Source of the DNA: an uncultured Methanomassiliicoccales archaeon | GTDB taxonomy: Archaea; Thermoplasmatota; Thermoplasmata; Methanomassiliicoccales; Methanomethylophilaceae | Length of the DNA stretch: 64,000 nucleotides | Reading direction: 5' to 3' | Assembly (NCBI GenBank): GCA_934702355.1 | Contig: CAKUXX010000001.1 | Coordinates: forward strand, 127,045-191,044 | In this document: positions 42,737 through 50,915 of the stretch, piece after piece | Layout: the number at the start of each line of letters is the position of its first letter | How positions within the stretch are numbered: position 1 is the stretch's first letter | Notes under the pieces: model-generated | What the model was told of the DNA's origin: nothing | The model's input: only the letters and a program-made list of their open reading frames with translations | The model's database searches: none | Made by a program: the position numbers and the translations under genes

Positions 42737-45484
42737 TCACTGGGTTCCGTCGCCCAGCTTGTGGACGCGGTCCAGGACCTTCATCTCCTCGAGGTCGTCG
42801 TATCTGAACCTCTCGAGGTTCTTGGCGAAGGTCTTGTCGGAAGGCATGACCTTCTTCATGATCTGGATGAGAGCACTGCCCATGGACATGAGTCCCTTGT
42901 TCATGTCGACTCCGAACCTTGTCATACCGCAGACAACGTGTCCGGGGCTGACGACATCGCGGGGATCGAGGACGGTCTTGAGCTCCCTGGCCATGGAAGC
43001 GGTGGCGGAGTTGTGGATGACATCCATGTTCCATGCGAAGAAGACTCCGAATCCGGTGGTCCTTCCTCCGAAGTTGGCCGCCTTGTCTCCGAGGTAGAAG
43101 TTGAATCCGAAGGAGAGCATTCCGGTCAGGAGCTCGTCGTCCTTGAAGTAGTAGGGCATGAACAGGGCTGTGTTCCTGTCGACGAGGACTCCGATGACTC
43201 CTCCTGCCTCCATCTTCATCTCTTCGAATCCGTTGTAGCAGGTGTCGGTGAACTCTCCCCAGGCCCTCGTTGGAACGATGACCTCTCCGGGGATCTCTCC
43301 TACTCCGACCTTCCTGGCCCTGAACTCGTAGCACCTCTCCTCCCACTCGTGCTCGGCGATCTCGGAGGCGATCTTCCTTCCGCCGGACTTCTCGGCGATG
43401 GCGTCGATCACGGCCTCCTCGAGGTCGTTGTGCTTCTCGTCTCCCTGGAGGGTGACGAGCCAGAGGTTGGACACATCGGGTGCGTGGCATCCGGCCCTCT
43501 TCTGGTTGGCGAAGTGGAGGTAGTCGGACCAAGCAACGTGCAGGGGCCTGGCGGACGGGTGGTCCACGAGGTCCTGGATGGGCTGGTTCATGTCCTTCAG
43601 TGCATCGAACTCGTATGCGAGGCACCTGACCTGTCCCATAGGGTAGATCCTGAAGGTCATGGTTCCGATGATACCGAGGATACCCTCGGCACCGGAGAAG
43701 AACTGGTTCAGGTTGAAAGAGGCCCTGTACGATCCGGTGTCCTTGAATCCGGTGGTGACGATGGAACCGTCGTCGACGACGATCTCGGCGCTGATGACGT
43801 TCTCCCTGGCGGATCCGTACTTATAGGAACCGATTCCCATACCGTTGGTGGAGTACCATGCTCCGATGGTTCCGGACGGGAAGGACGAGGGGTACGATCC
43901 GATGATGTATCCCTCTTTCATGCAGGCCTCGAGGAGGTTCTTCCATGTGCATCCTCCCTGGACCTTGACTGTGAGGTTCTCCTTGTCGATCTTGACGACG
44001 TTCCTCATCTTGGAGGACATGTCGAGAAGGATACCGGCGTTGGTGGGCATACATCCTCCGAGTCCCCAGGAGGCGTTGCCTCTGGGCGTGACGGGGATAC
44101 CGTGCTTGTAAGCGAGCTCCATGACCTTGGAGATCTGGAGAACTGTCTGGGGCCTGACGACGACATCGGGGACGTTCTTGAATGCGAGACCTGCCTCCTT
44201 CGGGAGGGGGGCCATGTCGTGGCTGTACAAGACGCGGTCCATTCCGCTGACGCTGACGTTGTCCTTTCCGACGATCTCCCTGAGCTGGTCGATGATGGCG
44301 GGGGTGACGGTCCTGGTGAGCTTGACCTCCTCGACCTCTGCACCCTTGAATGCGCTCTCGATCCTCTTGACGAACTTCTTGGTGGGCTCGTCCCTGTACT
44401 TGCTGGGGCACCTTGTTCCGGCCCTTCCCTCGAGCTCCTCCGCTTTGTCTGCAGCAGCCTCGAGGTCGGCATCGGAGCCCTCGAAGAGCTTCACTGCGAC
44501 GGTGCTGCGGTCGGGGACGTTTCCTGCGATGGTGAAGGATGCGATTCCCTTGCATGCCTCGACGAATGCGGACATGTTCCTCAGAGGGATGTACATGGTC
44601 GGGGCGGTGGGGCAGACGCACTTTCCGGTCTCGATGTTGTCGAACTTCTCGTGGACGACATCGTCGCCGAGCTTCGTGGCTCCGGCCTCGGTCATCATCT
44701 CGTCGAGCATGGCCAGGTCCAGGTCTACGAACTCCTCGGCTCCCTGGAAGGCGATGACCGCGGTGTTGGTGTTGAACGAAATCTGAAGGGGCTTGACAGA
44801 GGGGCTCTGGGCGATCTTCTGGAAGACCTCCTGCATCTTGTCGCTGCCGGGCAGATCGTATGCCGCGGCCTTGGTGACGCCTGCGGGGTGGAGCTTGAAT
44901 GTGACCTCGGTGATGATTCCGATCCTTCCGCCGGAGGCGGCGAGGGTCTGGATCATGTTGAGTCCGGACATGTAGTATCCGATGTTGTCGTATCCGGTCT
45001 CGAGGACGGATCCGTCGGCTGCGACGGCGATGATGTTCTCGACGGAGTCCTTCACGGTACCGTACTTGAAGGATCCGATGCCTGCCTCCTCGACGTAGAC
45101 CCAATCCTCGACGGTGGGGTCCTCTCCGGCGGGGTAGACACCGAGTGTGAATCCAGCATCGGCGACGGCGTTCCTGATGGCCTTGATCTTGCATCCGGCC
45201 TGGACCCTGATGGTCATGTTCTCCTTGTCGAGGTTGACGATGGATGCCATCTCGGAGACGTCGACGAGGACTTCTCCCTCGCCGTGGGTTCCCTTCTTGC
45301 ACATGGGGGACACGGACACACCGTTCTCGGTGAGGACGGAGATGGCCTTTGCGAGGTCCTCGTTGTTGGCGGGCTTCAGAACGTACTTTCCGTCTGCCTC
45401 GACGAACTTGGCACCTCCGATGAGGGACCTGACATGCTCGACGATGTCGGACGTGATCTTGTTGCATTCACAGTTGCATTTCAT
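42737..45484 (-). CDS. Large GlcD-type FAD-linked oxidoreductase with duplicated FAD-binding module
   Basis: 915 residues from ATG 45484, with GGAGGTG upstream. Two FAD_binding_4 (PCMH/GlcD) modules occur in tandem. The second (about 430-640) has VVRPQTVLQISKVMELAYKHGIPVTPRGNASWGLGG, NLTVKVQGGCTWKNLLEACMKEG and SSFPSGTIGAW, and a C-terminal FAD-oxidase domain ends with VLDPRDVVSPGHVVC. The first (about 40-220) shows the same layout but has PMCKKGTHGEGE in place of the glycine-rich FAD loop, so it may not bind FAD. The protein starts with a cysteine group (MKCNCECN). In Methanomassiliicoccales, GlcD homologs have been proposed to work with HdrD; donor and partner are not visible here. Confidence 0.85.
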   Translation of the reverse strand: MKCNCECNKITSDIVEHVRSLIGGAKFVEADGKYVLKPANNEDLAKAISVLTENGVSVSPMCKKGTHGEGEVLVDVSEMASIVNLDKENMTIRVQAGCKIKAIRNAVADAGFTLGVYPAGEDPTVEDWVYVEEAGIGSFKYGTVKDSVENIIAVAADGSVLETGYDNIGYYMSGLNMIQTLAASGGRIGIITEVTFKLHPAGVTKAAAYDLPGSDKMQEVFQKIAQSPSVKPLQISFNTNTAVIAFQGAEEFVDLDLAMLDEMMTEAGATKLGDDVVHEKFDNIETGKCVCPTAPTMYIPLRNMSAFVEACKGIASFTIAGNVPDRSTVAVKLFEGSDADLEAAADKAEELEGRAGTRCPSKYRDEPTKKFVKRIESAFKGAEVEEVKLTRTVTPAIIDQLREIVGKDNVSVSGMDRVLYSHDMAPLPKEAGLAFKNVPDVVVRPQTVLQISKVMELAYKHGIPVTPRGNASWGLGGCMPTNAGILLDMSSKMRNVVKIDKENLTVKVQGGCTWKNLLEACMKEGYIIGSYPSSFPSGTIGAWYSTNGMGIGSYKYGSARENVISAEIVVDDGSIVTTGFKDTGSYRASFNLNQFFSGAEGILGIIGTMTFRIYPMGQVRCLAYEFDALKDMNQPIQDLVDHPSARPLHVAWSDYLHFANQKRAGCHAPDVSNLWLVTLQGDEKHNDLEEAVIDAIAEKSGGRKIASEIAEHEWEERCYEFRARKVGVGEIPGEVIVPTRAWGEFTDTCYNGFEEMKMEAGGVIGVLVDRNTALFMPYYFKDDELLTGMLSFGFNFYLGDKAANFGGRTTGFGVFFAWNMDVIHNSATASMARELKTVLDPRDVVSPGHVVCGMTRFGVDMNKGLMSMGSALIQIMKKVMPSDKTFAKNLERFRYDDLEEMKVLDRVHKLGDGTQ

Positions 45485-45574
45485 GTGTTACACCTCCGCC
45501 CCTGAAGAGCGGTCGCTATGCACTGGAAACGAGCAGGTCATCATGCGTTATAATGGTTTCCCGCACGGAAAAGA

Positions 45575-45601
45575 AATGAGAATTAATGAGATTTTCTCAT
45601 T
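45575..45601. promoter_or_regulatory. Operator-like palindrome upstream of the GlcD-like gene
   Basis: AATGAGATTTTCTCATT (45585-45601) is a perfect 7-3-7 palindrome, and a half site AATGAG lies next to it at 45575-45580. It is about 90 bp upstream of the start codon, just beyond a TATA-like ATTATAACG on the minus strand near 45547-45556. Typical position for an archaeal activator or repressor site. Confidence 0.6.
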
Positions 45602-45636
45602 GTCGCGAAAACGTCTGGCAGATTGTACAGATAGCA

Positions 45637-47121
45637 TCACTGGCCGTAACGGGATGAGAGGCATATCCTCTGCTTGGGACTGCGCGGGGAATCCGGATAC
45701 AGATACCCGACCCTTCCCTGTTCCATCAGCCTGTCCACCGCGGCCTTCACGGTCCTGTTTATCCCTTTGTACCCCAGGCCGGTGGAGATGTCGATCATCC
45801 TCATGCACCCGTTCACGGACAGAAGCGACAGGACCCTGTCTTCAAGGGACATGTCCTCGGAATACGGGACCGTCTTCATGAAATCCGGATGTATCCCCAG
45901 CACGGCCTTGAAATATGTCCTTCCGGGATCGGTGACGATCTTCAGCTGAGGTGACCCGTTCTCCTCGAGTGACCTTACGACCTCGGGGATCCCTGTGAAC
46001 CGTGATTCCGCAAACTCCAGTTCCTTCAGATACTCTCCAACGCGTATGTTCCTGTACACCCCTACAGTGAGCTGATTCCTGCTCAGCTCCTCATCGGAGA
46101 TGCTGATGCTCGGCCCGGGATAGTTCAGGAACTCTATCGATGTGGGCGTTATCGTCACCCTCACCGGCTCCATAATCTCGTAGCTCTTGTGGTAGACGGC
46201 GTTCACCAACAGCTCCCTCACAGCCTTCATCGGATAACTGCTCACGCGCGTGGCCTCGAGACGAGTATCGGATTTGTACACCTTCTCTCCGATGTACCTC
46301 GATATTATCGACATGGCATTGATTATCTGGATGTCCAGAGGCCCTGTGATGCGGTATTCCTCCATCCCTTCGCCCGTGGGTATGGGTTTGTACACGACAT
46401 CAGTGTAGCATCCCGTTATGTACTCCTCCGGATGGTCCGTGAAGAACATCACGCCGATGTTCAACGGTCTTAGGTCCTCATTCGGCCCCTTGACTATCCT
46501 CATATCCTTACAAAGACGGTCCAGCGGCAGGGTCAGGGATCTCTGATACAACGAACTCTTCACGCGATAGAGATAATCCTGTATACGCGGCTGCCTCAGA
46601 TCCCCGACCGATGCGTCATAGTTTATGCACATGTCAAAGGATTTCACACGCGACACCTCGAAGAGTCTGCGCTCGTCATCACGATTGGCACGTACGGTGC
46701 TGGACATCTTGCGTATATAGTACGCCCTCTCGCCCGACTTCGTCCCTTTGGAATATGCCACGGGACATGAATATGGGCGGCGGTCGCCCGTGGTCACCCA
46801 GATGGTCAATATGGACTTACCGTCGATCTCTGATATCTCCACCGCAGGCATGTAGCGCGGCTCCAGAAGATTCCCCATGCCGACGAGTTCCTTCTCCATA
46901 TCGTCTATCTTCTCGGGATCCAATCCTACTATCATGGGATGGCCGGACTCCATGTCCACCCCGACGACGATGTATCCTCCGCCCCAATCATCGATATCGT
47001 TGGCGAATGCGCAGACCGTATGGAGTATCCTCTCGAGATTCCATCCTTTCTTGAACTCCAGCCTGGGGCCTTCAACCCGCTGACCATAGATGAGGTCGGT
47101 TACATTGACCGGGATTGCCAT
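45637..47121 (-). CDS. AlbA_2/Schlafen-type protein with GHKL-like and C-terminal winged-helix regions
   Basis: 494 residues from ATG 47121. AlbA_2 domain: VEGPRLEFKKGWNLERILHTVCAFANDIDDWGGGYIVVGVDMESGHPMIVGLDPEKID, the canonical opening. Middle HATPase_c_4-like region: VRELLVNAVYHKSYEIMEPVRVTITPTSIEFLNYPGPSISIS, then NQLTVGVYRNIRVGEYLKELEFAESRFTGIPEVVRSLEENGSPQL. The C-terminal region (SLEDRVLSLLSVNGCMRMIDISTGLGYKGINRTVKAAVDRLMEQGRVGYLYP) reads as a winged helix. It is a likely DNA-binding regulator or conflict protein. Three 23-bp dyads lie upstream, making autoregulation the first guess. Confidence 0.88.
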   Translation of the reverse strand: MAIPVNVTDLIYGQRVEGPRLEFKKGWNLERILHTVCAFANDIDDWGGGYIVVGVDMESGHPMIVGLDPEKIDDMEKELVGMGNLLEPRYMPAVEISEIDGKSILTIWVTTGDRRPYSCPVAYSKGTKSGERAYYIRKMSSTVRANRDDERRLFEVSRVKSFDMCINYDASVGDLRQPRIQDYLYRVKSSLYQRSLTLPLDRLCKDMRIVKGPNEDLRPLNIGVMFFTDHPEEYITGCYTDVVYKPIPTGEGMEEYRITGPLDIQIINAMSIISRYIGEKVYKSDTRLEATRVSSYPMKAVRELLVNAVYHKSYEIMEPVRVTITPTSIEFLNYPGPSISISDEELSRNQLTVGVYRNIRVGEYLKELEFAESRFTGIPEVVRSLEENGSPQLKIVTDPGRTYFKAVLGIHPDFMKTVPYSEDMSLEDRVLSLLSVNGCMRMIDISTGLGYKGINRTVKAAVDRLMEQGRVGYLYPDSPRSPKQRICLSSRYGQ

Positions 47122-47154
47122 GTGATCGTATGGATATCACAAGACATATGTTTA

Positions 47155-47248
47155 AACTTATGTTCGTGACATAAGTTAATAACTTAAGTTATCTACTTAA
47201 GTTGAAAACATAAGTTCGAGAGCAGAACATATGTCAGAAACATAAGTT
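47155..47248. promoter_or_regulatory. Three 23-bp inverted repeats upstream of the AlbA_2 gene
   Basis: Each dyad has 9-bp arms and a 5-bp spacer. 47155-47177: AACTTATGT/ACATAAGTT, perfect. 47181-47203: AACTTAAGT/ACTTAAGTT, perfect. 47226-47248: AACATATGT/ACATAAGTT, one mismatch. A half site ACATAAGTT is at 47208-47216. They start 34 bp upstream of the minus-strand start codon. The winged-helix C-terminus of the gene product could bind them. Confidence 0.78.
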
Positions 47249-47275
47249 CTGCAGATTGTTCGATTTGATACTGTG

Positions 47276-47317
47276 AAAAGAAAAGTGGCCGTGAACGGAC
47301 CCCGGAACATCTCCGGG
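47276..47317 (-). terminator. Terminator after the MCR activation operon
   Basis: CCCGGA-ACATC-TCCGGG (47301-47317) followed on the minus strand by a pyrimidine-rich tail CCACTTTTCTTTTC (47276-47289). It lies 24 bp beyond the stop of mmp7, the last gene of the operon. Confidence 0.65.
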
Positions 47318-47340
47318 ACCCGCTCGGGCCTTGTCCGGGA

Positions 47341-48273
47341 TCAACCCGTTCTCTGCGAATCCTCCGCCTCGACCTGCGAACGGGTCTTGATGCGAATGAT
47401 CACACTGCTGTCATCAATCTTCGACGGCTCTATCGTGGCGATCTCGCCCAGCGGCCTTCCGTAGATCATGACGTTTCCGAGGTACTCGGCATGCTCCTGA
47501 TAGGGTATCTTCACCCTGATACCGTCCAGATGGAGGACCATCGGCGCAGGCCTGAGACACATGTTGATAGGTTCGTACTCCTCCAGCACGGTCTTGACCT
47601 CGGCAGGATGCACATAGAGCGGATCCTCCTCGAGGATGCGCTTCTTCTCCTTCAGGACCTTCTCCAAGGTGTCTGCGACCTCCTCGAGCTTCGCCCTCTC
47701 CGGAGGCGTCCTCATCCTGGCCATCTTCCTTCCGATTCCGGAGACGATGGCATCGCATGTGCCGTCGATGCCCTCGGGCACCGGTCCGGTGACCAGAACG
47801 GTCGGGACGTGGATGTCCTGCATGAGCTCGGCCTTCTTCTCCACACAGGGCTTGAAGTTCCCGAGCATGAACACGACCGCATCGTACTCGTCGAGGATCA
47901 TCCTCTCGGTCATGGATATCTGGGCTGTCGCCTTTCCGCGGCCCCTCGCCAGTCCCATGACGACGGTGATCGCACCGTAGCGCCTGAGCTCCTCCGCGAT
48001 GTCGCAGATGGGGTGCGGCATGTGATGGCGTCCCAGAGTGGGGCCTACCACCGCGATCTCCATGCCTGCGAGCGGGACCTCCCTGACCTGTCCGCCTATG
48101 TCCGTGCAGACATGCTCTATGGCGGCGCGGTCCTCTTCGGGCACGGACATGGTGACCGTCAGCATCTGTGCGCTGCGGTTCTTCTGGAGGACGACTCCTC
48201 CCACATCCTCGATGATCTCGAACAGCTCGTCGGAGCGGTACACTCCGCCGTCATACATCAGGACCTCATACAT
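47341..48273 (-). CDS. mmp7: Methanogenesis marker protein 7
   Basis: 310 residues from ATG 48273. The N-terminus MYEVLMYDGGVYRSDELFEIIEDVGG and the segments MEIAVVGPTLGRHHMPHPICDIAE, VFMLGNFKPCVEKKAELMQ and PVPEGIDGTCDAIVSGIGRKMARM are characteristic of marker 7, found only in methanogens and related alkane oxidisers. It has been reported in complexes that activate methyl-coenzyme M reductase. A long helical stretch rich in K and E lies around 195-225. Last gene of the operon; its start overlaps the mmp17 stop by 8 bp. Confidence 0.92.
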   Translation of the reverse strand: MYEVLMYDGGVYRSDELFEIIEDVGGVVLQKNRSAQMLTVTMSVPEEDRAAIEHVCTDIGGQVREVPLAGMEIAVVGPTLGRHHMPHPICDIAEELRRYGAITVVMGLARGRGKATAQISMTERMILDEYDAVVFMLGNFKPCVEKKAELMQDIHVPTVLVTGPVPEGIDGTCDAIVSGIGRKMARMRTPPERAKLEEVADTLEKVLKEKKRILEEDPLYVHPAEVKTVLEEYEPINMCLRPAPMVLHLDGIRVKIPYQEHAEYLGNVMIYGRPLGEIATIEPSKIDDSSVIIRIKTRSQVEAEDSQRTG

Positions 48274-48832
48274 CGATCACACCTCCCATGCTCTTGTGGA
48301 CCTCCTCGCCCTTCGATATCATCTCGGGAAGGAGGACCTCCTCCGTGGCCACCACAGTTATCACGCTGCCAGACACCAGGGACTTCCTGTTCTTGATCCC
48401 CTCGGGCATGGTACGCCAGATGGCCGCCATGATCTCCCTCCTGTCGTCCTCTCCGTTGGACACCAGCAGGCTCGCCATATCGGACTCGGATGCTCCGTTC
48501 ACATCGAGGTCGAACCTCGTCTGCTGGATGACATCCTTCCTCCCGTAGCGGGCCCAGAGGGCGCTCAGGATCTCGGGAGCGTAGCGCTCCTGCGTGATGG
48601 TGAGGTGAACGTTGCCGTTCTCCTCCCTGACGGTGGCGACGTCGGCGATGCTCTTGGGAGCGGGTTCGGCCTTCAGGACCAGCGAGAAGACGAACAGCGG
48701 GGTGGCGGGGTCGAGCACGAGCTTCGCCCTGTCGATCATGACCGCCTTGTCCAGGTCGTTCATGATGTCGCTGAACAGCTGTACGTAGGCCTGGTCCCCG
48801 AAGGGATCTGTGCCCACAACTTCCACTTCCAT
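48266..48832 (-). CDS. mmp17: Methanogenesis marker protein 17
   Basis: 188 residues from ATG 48832. MEVEVVGTDPFGDQAYVQLFSDIMNDL opens the protein, and RKDVIQQTRFDLDV with the C-terminal GEEVHKSMGGVIDV closes it, as in marker 17 (DUF2102). It occurs in the MCR activation complex together with McrC, Mmp3, Mmp7 and component A2. No catalytic motif is evident, so a structural or scaffold role is likely. Gap to mmp15: 9 bp. Confidence 0.92.
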   Translation of the reverse strand: MEVEVVGTDPFGDQAYVQLFSDIMNDLDKAVMIDRAKLVLDPATPLFVFSLVLKAEPAPKSIADVATVREENGNVHLTITQERYAPEILSALWARYGRKDVIQQTRFDLDVNGASESDMASLLVSNGEDDRREIMAAIWRTMPEGIKNRKSLVSGSVITVVATEEVLLPEMISKGEEVHKSMGGVIDV

Positions 48833-48841
48833 CTGAACGCC

Positions 48842-50065
48842 TCACAGGAGTCCCGAGCTCAGCAGCGCGCCGCCGACGGCCCCGATGTACTGGGAGTCAG
48901 GCGGTACGATGGGCTTCTCTCCGAGGACCTCTCCGACCTGTCTCACGAGACCGGAGATCAATGATGTACCTCCGACCTGGATGATCGGATGCCTTACATC
49001 GATCTCCTGGAGCTGCTGCTCGTAGACCTGCTCCGCGACGGAGTGGCATGCGGCTGCCGCGACATCCTCGAATGTCTTACCCTCTCCGAGCGTGGTGACC
49101 AGATCCTGGATACCGAAGACGGAACAGTACGAGTTCATCTTGGCGTTCCTCCAATTCCCTTTGTCGGCCAGCGCACCCAGTTCGGTGACGTCGATCTTGA
49201 GCCTCTTAGCAGTCATCTCGAGGAACCTTCCGGAGGCTCCGGCGCAGATACCGCCCATGGTGAAGTTGTCCGGGACACCGTCGCGGACGGTGATGGCCTT
49301 GTTGTCCATACCTCCGATATCGATGATGGTGGCCTCTCCCCTCTGCCTGTCGGCAAGCCAGACAGCGCCCTTGGAGTTCACGGTGAGCTCCTCCTGGACC
49401 AGCTTGGCGTTGAAGTGGTCGCCGAGGGTGAACCTTCCGTATCCGGTGGTTCCCATGGCCTCGATATCTTTCAACTCGACACCGGCCATCTTCATGGCGT
49501 TCTCGAGCACCTGCGTGGCGGATGCCACGACATCCCCGGACGGCGTCCAGTCCTTTCCTATGATCTTGTTGTTCTCCATGATGACGGCCTTGGTGGTCGA
49601 CGATCCGGAGTCGAGTCCGGCTGTGATGCCGGTCTGCCTCTCCCTTGCGAGGAGCTCCTTCCTGGTGACGATGGTGACCAGGGCCTCCATCCTCGTGAGG
49701 AGCTGGGATGCCTTGAGCCTCTCGGTGAACGAGTATGTGACGACAGGAAGCCTCGTGTGCTCCTGGATGAACCTCCTGAGCTCGTTCCTGACCAATGCCG
49801 CCTCGGCGCACCTGAAGCAGGTGGTGATGAAGACCGCATCCGCGTCGTACTTCTCGTCGGCGAGCTGGACGGCCCTTGCGATCATCAGCTTGAGCTGGGG
49901 CGACCTGGGCGAGAATCCGAACCTCTTGACCGCCTCGTCTATGTCGGCGGCGGAGACATCCGGATAGACTATCCTGGCCCCCACGGACCTGGCGGCCTTC
50001 TCGATCTCGTACTGCACGCTGCTGTATTCCGTTCCGCATGATAGCTGCGCTATCTTGATCGTCAT
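48842..50065 (-). CDS. mmp15: Methanogenesis marker protein 15 (BadFG/HgdC-type ATPase)
   Basis: 407 residues from ATG 50065. The C-terminal two thirds is an acetate/sugar-kinase/Hsp70-like ATPase of the 2-hydroxyacyl-CoA dehydratase activator type: phosphate-1 loop GLDSGSSTTKAVI (about 145-157), TTGYGRF, connect and phosphate-2 IIDIGGMDNKAITV, GGICAGASGRFLE, and adenosine loop VGGTSLISGLV. Such activators use ATP to drive low-potential electron transfer through a bridging 4Fe-4S cluster, held here by cysteines such as C249-like GGICAG. In methanogens this fits ATP-dependent reductive activation of coenzyme F430. The N-terminal part (IAQLSCGTEYSSVQ) is specific to marker 15. Confidence 0.92.
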   Translation of the reverse strand: MTIKIAQLSCGTEYSSVQYEIEKAARSVGARIVYPDVSAADIDEAVKRFGFSPRSPQLKLMIARAVQLADEKYDADAVFITTCFRCAEAALVRNELRRFIQEHTRLPVVTYSFTERLKASQLLTRMEALVTIVTRKELLARERQTGITAGLDSGSSTTKAVIMENNKIIGKDWTPSGDVVASATQVLENAMKMAGVELKDIEAMGTTGYGRFTLGDHFNAKLVQEELTVNSKGAVWLADRQRGEATIIDIGGMDNKAITVRDGVPDNFTMGGICAGASGRFLEMTAKRLKIDVTELGALADKGNWRNAKMNSYCSVFGIQDLVTTLGEGKTFEDVAAAACHSVAEQVYEQQLQEIDVRHPIIQVGGTSLISGLVRQVGEVLGEKPIVPPDSQYIGAVGGALLSSGLL

Positions 50066-50496
50066 TCCAATCCCTCCAGGAACTCCTTTGTCTGCGCGAC
50101 GAAGTTGACCGCCTGCTCGTCATCCTCGGGGTACGAGGTGTGGAGCACCGGGATCCCGCGCCTTTTGATGAGGTAGCGGACCATGAGGTTGGACCTGTCG
50201 CATCCGACGCATCCGAAGGAGTAGGGGCAGTCGTCCATGATGATGGCCGCATCGGCCTGCTCTATGAGCGGACCCCAGACTGCGAGCCTCCCCCTGACTC
50301 CCGACGGCACCTCCACACCCGCGTACTTCAGTCCCTTGACAACGTCGTCAAGTGTGATGTTCATCGGCGGCATGTCGACCTCCAGGTTGTCTACCTTCTC
50401 TTGGATGGCCGCCATCGCGCTCAGGGGCTCGTGACCGAACCTCTCTACAAGATCGAACAGCACGAGGCTGTTCGGCGGATCTATGAAGACCTTCAT
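50062..50496 (-). CDS. mmp5: Methanogenesis marker protein 5
   Basis: 144 residues from ATG 50496 (MKVFIDPPNSLVLFDLVERFGH); a start 5 codons earlier would overlap mmp6 further. The cysteine-rich MDDCPYSFGCVGCDRSN segment is diagnostic for marker 5 and could bind an Fe-S cluster or metal. It contains a Rossmann-like strand pattern but no recognised catalytic site. Its start overlaps the mmp6 stop by one base, and its stop overlaps the mmp15 start by four, so translation is coupled. Confidence 0.9.
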   Translation of the reverse strand: MKVFIDPPNSLVLFDLVERFGHEPLSAMAAIQEKVDNLEVDMPPMNITLDDVVKGLKYAGVEVPSGVRGRLAVWGPLIEQADAAIIMDDCPYSFGCVGCDRSNLMVRYLIKRRGIPVLHTSYPEDDEQAVNFVAQTKEFLEGLE

Positions 50497-50915
50497 CAGT
50501 GCACCTCGCATATCTTCTTGAAATCGTTTACCGAAATGCGTTTCTTCTGGTCTCCGGGCACGGATTTAGCGCCCTCATCCACCTTCTCCAATGCATACTG
50601 GATGCTGGACAGCAGTGCCCACTCCTCCTCCAGCTGTGCATAGCCGGGCCTGGTGCCGTGCTGCGCCCTGCATCTGCGAGGGTCGCTGCAAGGGTACGCC
50701 CTGACCTTCGAGAACACCTCGTAGGGGTACTTCTCCCTGACCTTCGACAGGATCTCCCTGACGGTGTCCCTGGGCGCCTCTACCAGGCACCCGTAGCATG
50801 TCTCCTTGACGATGGCAGATTCACCGAAAGCGTGAACCATACGGCACAGCTGGTCCGGCGTGAGCATCGATCTGGGGGAGATCATGAACAGTCTTGTCTC
50901 TCTCTTCTCGCTCAT
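50496..50915 (-). CDS. mmp6: Methanogenesis marker protein 6
   Basis: 139 residues from ATG 50915; the frame is open far upstream through mmp3, but MSEKRETRLFMISPRSMLTPDQL is the marker 6 N-terminus, and ATG overlaps the mmp3 stop in the ATGA manner used across this operon. Conserved features are KETCYGCLVEAPRDTVREILSKVREKYPYEVFSKVRAYPCSDPRRCRAQHGTRPGY, including four cysteines. The function is unknown beyond association with MCR activation genes. Confidence 0.92.
   Translation of the reverse strand: MSEKRETRLFMISPRSMLTPDQLCRMVHAFGESAIVKETCYGCLVEAPRDTVREILSKVREKYPYEVFSKVRAYPCSDPRRCRAQHGTRPGYAQLEEEWALLSSIQYALEKVDEGAKSVPGDQKKRISVNDFKKICEVH

Noticed and set aside
42722..45505. 927-codon open frame on the plus strand, and a 548-codon frame on the minus strand (43821-45467)
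   Set aside because: Both overlap the GlcD-like gene, which shows clear domains. The alternatives have shadow-type composition.
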